Shown here piece by piece: positions 4,796 through 8,757 of a stretch of 8,757 bases of DNA. The DNA comes from Verrucomicrobiota bacterium. GTDB lineage: Bacteria > Verrucomicrobiota > Verrucomicrobiia > Chthoniobacterales > UBA10450. Each line of letters starts with the position of its first letter. Position 1 is the first letter of the stretch. The stretch covers positions 1 to 8,757 of the forward strand of contig QHQV01000083.1 of the NCBI GenBank assembly GCA_003219945.1. The letters are read 5' to 3'. A program made the translations under genes and the position numbers. Under the pieces are notes generated by a model. That model ran no database searches. It saw only the letters and a list, made by a program, of their open reading frames with translations, and was not told the origin of the DNA.

Positions 4796-5686
4796 ATGAA
4801 AAAAAAGCTAACAAAGCGGAAACCAGGCCAGGTTTCAGTCCACTCCGGTCAGGTGGAGTTTGTCAAAGTCAACATTGGCAGCTGGCAATCGCGTGATGTT
4901 TATCAATGGCTGCTTGCCTTGCGGTGGCCGCAGTTTGCCGCGCTTGTCGCCACAGCGTACATCGCACTGAACCTGTTGTTCGCAACGCTTTACAGCCTCG
5001 ACCACAACAGTATTGCGGGTAGCACCGGTGGAAGTTGGTTCTTTGATTGCTTCTTCTTTAGCGTGCAAACCCTGGCCACCGTCGGCTATGGCCACATGTA
5101 TCCGCAGACGCTTTATGGGCATGTAGTCAGCACGATCGAAATCATGAGCGGTATCTTCCTGCTCGCAGTGGTAACCGGATTAATTTTTGTTCGTTTCTCG
5201 CGTCCGGTGGCGCGCATTGCGTTTAGCAGATGCCTGGTGATCGGTCCATTGAACGGCCAGCCCACGCTCATGGTCCGAGTCGGCAACCAACACCAGCACA
5301 GCATTGTCGACACTGAGTTCCGCATCATGTTCATGCGGGATGAGCCGTTGGTTGAAGGCGGCGATTACCGATACTTTTACCCGCTAAAGCTTCAGTTCGA
5401 TACGTTGATCCTTTTTCCGGCGGCACTGACGCTTCGGCACGTCATCGATAAGAGTAGTCCGCTGTACGGGGCCACGCCGGAATCGCTTCAAAACAGTCGC
5501 TCACTATTCGCGGTTTCCGTCTCGGGCATCGATCCTATCATTGCTGCTCCCGTTCAGGCACAGCACGACTACAGCTGGCGCGATGTGCGCTTTGGAGAAC
5601 GCTTCGTCGATATCTACACCGAGTCAGGCCGCGGACAGCTCACGGTGGATTACGGTCGCCTTCACGAGACGGAGCCCGTTGAGTAG
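4796..5686 (+). CDS. Inward-rectifier-type potassium channel (KirBac family)
   Basis: The product has 296 residues, the usual size for prokaryotic Kir channels, which are tetrameric and conduct K+ across the inner membrane. In order: a basic N-terminus; an amphipathic slide helix around RDVYQWLLALRW (34-44); membrane helix 1 (about 45-68); the pore helix and selectivity filter FFFSVQTLATVGYG (filter TVGYG at 95-99); membrane helix 2 (about 108-133); then the cytoplasmic immunoglobulin-like IRK domain (about 140-296), with NGQPTLMVRVGNQHQHSI and HDYSWRDVRFGERFVDIY near its end. All core elements are present and the frame is clean. The start ATG at 4796, followed by six lysines within eight residues, is convincing though the ribosome binding site is weak. 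It lies 120 bases after the hydrolase, in a gap with only a short CGGCC-TGT-GGCCG hairpin, so it may have its own promoter. Confidence 0.95.
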   Translation: MKKKLTKRKPGQVSVHSGQVEFVKVNIGSWQSRDVYQWLLALRWPQFAALVATAYIALNLLFATLYSLDHNSIAGSTGGSWFFDCFFFSVQTLATVGYGHMYPQTLYGHVVSTIEIMSGIFLLAVVTGLIFVRFSRPVARIAFSRCLVIGPLNGQPTLMVRVGNQHQHSIVDTEFRIMFMRDEPLVEGGDYRYFYPLKLQFDTLILFPAALTLRHVIDKSSPLYGATPESLQNSRSLFAVSVSGIDPIIAAPVQAQHDYSWRDVRFGERFVDIYTESGRGQLTVDYGRLHETEPVE

Positions 5687-5713
5687 ATTTCGCAAAGCAG
5701 AGCATGGGCTGGT

Positions 5714-6211
5714 TTATTCAGGCAGCAGAAGGATCATCCGGGCAAATTGGGCCATCGCCGTGACGAGTTGGTATACGATTCCAGCGAAAAATGGCCAGAA
5801 CGAGGCGAGCGAAACTATATTGTATAATTGCAAGAGCATGGTTGCCGTGCCGAAGGCTCCGAACAGATAAAAAATAAATCGGGTGACGCCTTGGCGCTGC
5901 ACATTTCGGAGATTTAAGCGCCGGAAGGTTTTGGTAGTTACTGTGACGAACGACAGATTGGCGATCAGGGCCATACCGCTGCACCATCTCCAGCTTCCTG
6001 GTGGCATGGGTTTGATGGTGAGCAACAACAATCCAAGCATGGACAGAGCCAGCGGCAGGATGGAATTGGCGAGCAAAAGACGTAACCGCAGTTTGTCGAT
6101 CTCCGACCATTCGTGGACGGCTTCGCGGCGAAAAACGACGACCACTCCCGCGAAACCAGCCAGTGCGACCGCAATCTGCGCAGCAATGCCAAGCGCTTCG
6201 CCCGGTTCCAT
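5714..6211 (-). CDS. Integral membrane protein, unknown function
   Basis: The product has 165 residues, read leftward from the ATG at 6211; a possible ribosome binding site, AGGAA, lies about 15 bases upstream. About five membrane segments are visible, near residues 8-27, 44-66, 76-94, 113-133 and 138-160. Between the first two is a charged loop, FRREAVHEWSEIDKLRLRLLLANS. The opening EPGEALGIAAQIAVALAGFAGVVVVFRRE looks characteristic, and I believe similar proteins occur in several environmental phyla without a known role. It converges on the potassium channel with 27 bases between stops and no evident terminator. No catalytic or binding motif can be pointed out. The frame is intact and coding-like, with charged residues confined to the loops. 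Confidence 0.75.
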   Translation of the reverse strand: MEPGEALGIAAQIAVALAGFAGVVVVFRREAVHEWSEIDKLRLRLLLANSILPLALSMLGLLLLTIKPMPPGSWRWCSGMALIANLSFVTVTTKTFRRLNLRNVQRQGVTRFIFYLFGAFGTATMLLQLYNIVSLASFWPFFAGIVYQLVTAMAQFARMILLLPE

Positions 6212-6312
6212 TGTTAAAGTGTTGTTCCTGTCATAGCCGGAGGGTATCTGTAAGTATCCTCTCTTTTTGCTCCGCCGGAGATTCGCATTACGCTTTCAGC
6301 CAACAAGTACAT

Positions 6313-6620
6313 AAAGGAGTAACACACTGCTTTGTTATGTCTGTCTGATTTAGTTTCCAAGACCAGGGGATTCGCAACGTACGAGACACAGTGAAACGTT
6401 GCGACGCTGCCATTGCCGGGACGCAGAAGATGGGATGAAGATCGTCGAGGAATACTGGACCATGGGCGCTTACGATGCGGTCGTGATTATGGAAGCGCCG
6501 GATGACGAGACCATGAACGCGTTCATCCTCAAGGTGGGTTCACTCGGTAACCTCAAAGGCCAAACGTTGCGCGCGTTCCGCCGGAACGAGATGGAAAAGA
6601 TTCTGGCGAAGATTAAATAG
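6313..6620 (+). pseudogene. GYD-domain protein, broken
   Basis: GYD-domain proteins are small (about 95-100 residues) dimeric ferredoxin-like fold proteins of unknown function. A strong ribosome binding site AAGGAG (6314-6319) precedes it. The first part, FQDQGIRNVRDTVKRCDAAIAGTQKMG, reads to a TGA at 6436-6438. The second, MKIVEEYWTMGAYDAVVIMEAPDDETMNAFILKVGSLGNLKGQTLRAFRRNEMEKILAKIK, is in another frame from 6435. One base is thus missing at GGATGA. An additional TGA (6346-6348) interrupts the N-terminal strand, and the original start codon is unclear; ATG 6337 is in frame but leaves the first strand short. The C-terminal part alone could be translated from ATG 6435 as a 61-residue fragment containing the GAYD motif, but it would lack half the fold. 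I judge it a pseudogene or a sequence with errors. Confidence 0.75.
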
Positions 6621-6678
6621 CGCTTCTCAAAGTCCTAATTTCGCCATCTCCGCGGACGACAAGGTCCGTTGGCTGGAG

Positions 6679-7046
6679 TTACACGTGATCTGAATCCCAT
6701 AGCGCGGTAGAGATTTAGGTTCCGCCCACCCGCACCTTTAGGGTAATCGAGGTCGGCTGACTCAACAGGATACTTGGTACGACTGAAACGGTCAGAACAT
6801 GCCGCTCGGCCGGGATGCGTCGATCGTAGCGGCGACCCTGGACAATGTTCGCGACCGTTTGGCCATCGATCTTGAGTTTGGCGGCAAGATTCCAGCCGAA
6901 GTTCGCCACTCTGATCACAATGAGACGGCCAGCAGGTTTAGCCAATGAGACGGCCACCAGGTTTAGCGGCGTTAGCCTACCGAGACTGCAGCGAAAAAGA
7001 TGAGAATCAGAAGAAATCTTCTGATGTAGCTGGTCGAGGTCCTCAT
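6679..7046 (-). pseudogene. Small exported protein gene, broken in three places
   Basis: Read leftward, ATG 7046 opens a signal peptide, MRTSTSYIRRFLLILIFFAAVSVG, then a stop. One base over, the frame gives ANAAKPGGRLI. A 25-base tandem duplication (6921-6970) then shifts it again, and AKPAGRLIVIRVANFGWNLAAKLKIDGQTVANIVQGRRYDRRIPAERHVLTVSVVPS continues. A TAA at 6715-6717 stands where a tyrosine codon (TAT or TAC) would give GGTYISTALWDSDHV to the natural stop at 6679-6681. The repaired product would be about 110 residues: a signal peptide and one beta-rich domain resembling the PEGA-like exported proteins (FG...IDG..V......Y...IPAGRHVLSV...P) common in Verrucomicrobiota and Acidobacteria. 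Only 6715-6957 remains as an open frame, from a GTG that is probably not a real start. Function is unknown. Confidence 0.7.
6921..6970. repeat. 25-base tandem duplication, two copies
   Basis: Copy one is 6921-6945 and copy two 6946-6970. Both begin TGAGACGGCCA and share CAGGTTTAGC, differing at one internal base and at the last few. Each copy encodes AKPxGRLI on the minus strand. Because 25 is not a multiple of three, the duplication shifts the reading frame of the exported-protein gene. Confidence 0.85.
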
Positions 7047-7085
7047 AGAATCATTGTAGCACAATCGCTGTCGCCTCCGCACGCC

Positions 7086-7805
7086 TTAAATGCGCCAGAG
7101 CGAGCGATGCGTGCCAAACTCGGAGATTTCGCCGGAGGACTTTTTACTGACGTAAATGGTAATAGAAATGACGCTGATAAACGTGCCCACGAAAACCATT
7201 GCCACGACCCACGACGGGATGTGCCCGATGCGCAGCGCGTGATAAAACGATACGACATCGGTAATCGGCGCACTGGCGTGCAAAAAGATTTTTGTGAACC
7301 ACGCCACCAGGATCAGGATGAAAATGAATATGTAATTCCGCTTCATCCGGCGCCCAATTGCTTCCAATTTCGTGATTTTGAAGCTGGGCAAAATCAAATC
7401 TTCGCATACGAGCTTTTTCCATTCGCCCTGAAGCAGTTCGCGATTTTCCATGACCATCGGGACAAGAAAATGCGCTTCAAGCATGCGGACGCGCGCGCGG
7501 AAGGCGTCGTAAAAGCGGTATCTTCGCGATTCGATCCAGAGCAGCACAGCAACGATAGCCAAGTTAAAAAAGAAAATGATGTGCGGCACTTCGCGCGTCG
7601 AAAAAGCGATTGTAATAATGGCAGTGCTGCTGGTGATGGCCCAGTTGGTCGTCACATCCAGCCGTTGCCGCCATACCATGCTCCGCCCCAGCTCGCCGCG
7701 ATAAAAATGCGACATCGCGTTGACATAGCCCGGATCGTAAAGGCTCCGCTGCAAGGAAACTGTCCGTTCCTCTTTCGGCGCTACCGCTGTATCTTGAGTT
7801 GCCAC
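7086..7805 (-). CDS. DUF2270 family integral membrane protein
   Basis: The product has 239 residues, read leftward from a GTG at 7805; no good ribosome binding site is present. After a hydrophilic N-terminus come MSHFYRGELGRSMVWRQRLDVTTNWAI (31-57) and RRYRFYDAFRARVRMLEAHF (94-113), which are the hallmark blocks of DUF2270. Four membrane segments are visible, near residues 54-69, 74-91, 157-175 and 198-219, with the long central loop, rich in charged residues, on one side. DUF2270 proteins are predicted membrane proteins with no known activity. The gene diverges from the PTS IIA-type gene across 63 bases. The frame is intact and length is normal for the family. A 299-residue open frame opposite it on the plus strand is a shadow. 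Confidence 0.88.
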   Translation of the reverse strand: MATQDTAVAPKEERTVSLQRSLYDPGYVNAMSHFYRGELGRSMVWRQRLDVTTNWAITSSTAIITIAFSTREVPHIIFFFNLAIVAVLLWIESRRYRFYDAFRARVRMLEAHFLVPMVMENRELLQGEWKKLVCEDLILPSFKITKLEAIGRRMKRNYIFIFILILVAWFTKIFLHASAPITDVVSFYHALRIGHIPSWVVAMVFVGTFISVISITIYVSKKSSGEISEFGTHRSLWRI

Positions 7806-7815
7806 AGCTTGCTAG

Positions 7816-7845
7816 TTAACTGGATAACTGCGTTTGCGGCATAAT
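7816..7845 (+). promoter_or_regulatory. Possible promoter for the EIIA-type gene
   Basis: In the 63-base divergent gap, TTAACT (7816-7821) and CATAAT (7840-7845) are 18 bases apart and read rightward, ending 23 bases before the ATG at 7869. The match is modest and based on sequence alone. Confidence 0.25.
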
Positions 7846-7868
7846 CCAATAAATCTCTCCACCCGCTG

Positions 7869-8336
7869 ATGCCTATTGCGCTCGCAGACCTACTAACGGA
7901 ACAACAGGTGATCCTCCGGTTGAGCTCGCGAAAACCGGCGAATGCGATTCGCGAAATCGTCGACGTGCTGGCATCCGACATCGGAGGCAGGAAAATCGCG
8001 AATCCTGAAGTTTTTCTCGAACAAGTGCTCGCGCGTGAGCGGACGCATCCGAGTATCGTCGAAAACGGCGTCGTTTTTCCACATGCCCGCACGGATTTGG
8101 TTGATGAAATTGTGATCGGCGTTGGGCGCAGCCGGGCAGGAATTCGATTCGGCGAAAATCAACACCGCGCCAATCTCATTTTCGTAATCGGCGTTCCCGA
8201 ACGTTTGCTCAGCGATTATCTGGTTTGCGTCGGCACCATAGCGCGACTTGCCAAGGATGATGCAATCCGTTCGAGGTTGCTCAACGTTGAAACGGCGCGC
8301 GAATTTGTCGATGCGTTAACGGCAGATAGCGTGTAG
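7869..8336 (+). CDS. PTS EIIA-type phosphoacceptor domain protein (fructose/nitrogen class)
   Basis: The product has 155 residues, a single EIIA domain of the fructose/mannitol/PtsN class, cytoplasmic. Such domains accept a phosphate from HPr or NPr on a histidine, either passing it on to a sugar permease or acting as regulators. The active site is visible as ERTHPSIVENGVVFPHARTD, with His72 in the PHAR motif. Further family features are the opening ADLLTEQQVIL...KPANAIREIVDVLA, IVIGVGRSRAGIRFG, the strand ANLIFVIGVPE, and the C-terminal helix block LVCVGTIARLAKDDAIRSRLLN. No EIIB, EIIC or HPr gene is nearby, and the LLTEQQVIL start resembles PtsN-like regulators, so a regulatory role is more likely than sugar import. 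The start at ATG 7869 fits the domain boundary; the ribosome binding site is weak. Confidence 0.9.
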   Translation: MPIALADLLTEQQVILRLSSRKPANAIREIVDVLASDIGGRKIANPEVFLEQVLARERTHPSIVENGVVFPHARTDLVDEIVIGVGRSRAGIRFGENQHRANLIFVIGVPERLLSDYLVCVGTIARLAKDDAIRSRLLNVETAREFVDALTADSV

Positions 8337-8398
8337 CCGCAGGCGTTGACCGGACCGCCGGGCTGTGGCGACATCGCTGCGCGACGTGTTCTTCTGGT

Positions 8399-8757
8399 TT
8401 ATGCCAATTCACGAATGGCTCGAAGTACAGTTTCGACTTCTTGCGGTGTATTGACGATATTGCACGCCAGGCGCGCATACGACACGCGGTACGGAGTTGT
8501 GGAAGCGACGATGCGCTGAGCGAGAAGACGCTCTACTACTTCCTCCGGTTTCATCCCGTTCACGTCGAAGCAGACCATGCCGGCGGAGAGATTTTCATCG
8601 CGCGGCGTGTAGAGCTGGACACGGGGCATGCGCGCAAGTCCCTCTTTCACTTGCGCGTTGAGTTCGTGTGTTCGCGCGGTCATTCGCGCCGAGCCGATGT
8701 TTTTGTGAAAACGAATCGCTTGCGGTAAGGCCCAAAAATGTTCGAACGCTTGGAACC
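8399..8757 (-). CDS. Class V aminotransferase, C-terminal part
   Basis: The frame is open to the right edge, so the N-terminal two thirds, with the PLP-binding lysine, lie outside. The visible 118 residues read FQAFEHFWALPQAIRFHKNIGSARMTARTHELN, then LARMPRVQLYTPRDENLSAGMVCFDVNGMKPEEVVERLLAQRIVASTTPY, and finish with VSYARLACNIVNTPQEVETVLRAIRELA. This is the C-terminal small domain of fold-type I, class V aminotransferases in the isopenicillin-N-epimerase/cysteine-desulfurase-like group. The conserved block R-S-A/Y-ARL and NTPEEVE typical of these C-termini is present. The gene converges on the EIIA-type gene with 62 bases between stops; that gap has GC-rich sequence but no clear terminator. 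The exact reaction cannot be told from this end. Confidence 0.88.
   Translation of the reverse strand, partial: FQAFEHFWALPQAIRFHKNIGSARMTARTHELNAQVKEGLARMPRVQLYTPRDENLSAGMVCFDVNGMKPEEVVERLLAQRIVASTTPYRVSYARLACNIVNTPQEVETVLRAIRELA

Noticed and set aside
6945..7844. Long open frame of 299 codons on the plus strand opposite the DUF2270 gene
   Set aside because: Its translation is rich in His, Arg, Asp and Asn with no recognisable motif, while the minus strand reads as a complete DUF2270 protein. It also overlaps the exported-protein remnant. It is an antisense shadow.
1..8757. CRISPR array, tRNA or rRNA genes, insertion sequence with transposase
   Set aside because: No regularly spaced long direct repeats, tRNA-like cloverleaf, rRNA sequence or transposase-like frame was seen on either strand.

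Overview
This window looks like a piece of chromosome from a free-living, probably soil or sediment bacterium of moderate GC content. The mix is an L,D-transpeptidase, a KirBac-type potassium channel, a DUF2270 membrane protein, a stand-alone PTS IIA domain, a class V aminotransferase and many short lineage-specific proteins. It resembles Verrucomicrobiota of the Chthoniobacterales type, but that is an impression from protein resemblance. No marker gene in the window settles it.

The left half (about 350-3640) is the most interesting part and reads as a decaying chromosomal integron. A broken integron-integrase gene lies on the minus strand (351-649). It keeps the N-terminal SAM-like domain with two single-base insertions and has lost the whole catalytic domain. 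An attI-like junction follows, with its crossover at 745-747. To its right, all on the plus strand, come single-gene cassettes: an unknown protein (756-1292), a GNAT acetyltransferase (1478-2011) and a DUF985 cupin with one frameshift (2132-2613). Each is followed by an attC-like site (1287-1409, 2002-2108, and a degenerate one at 2608-2651). After that come a short coding remnant and two small membrane-protein genes. Their ends coincide with R''-like CTAACC half-sites, but no clear matching right arm is visible. The integrase break lies next to a GC-rich inverted repeat and a small tandem repeat beside the L,D-transpeptidase gene (1-268, partial).

The middle (3638-5686) holds three intact co-directional genes: a Rid-family protein without the catalytic arginine, a TEX30/KANL3-like alpha/beta hydrolase, and an inward-rectifier-type K+ channel with a TVGYG filter. 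The first two are closely spaced and could be one transcript. The channel starts about 120 bases later. A five-segment membrane protein of unknown function (5714-6211, minus) converges on the channel.

The right part (6300-8757) contains two more broken genes. One is a GYD-domain gene with a stop and a frameshift. The other is a small exported-protein gene on the minus strand, damaged by a one-base shift, a 25-base tandem duplication and a nonsense change. Then come a DUF2270 membrane protein (minus) diverging from a PTS EIIA-type domain protein (plus), and the C-terminal end of a class V aminotransferase (minus) running off the window. Four broken genes in under 9 kb suggest either real genome decay or local sequence errors. 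The 25-base duplication and the integrase truncation cannot be single-base read errors.
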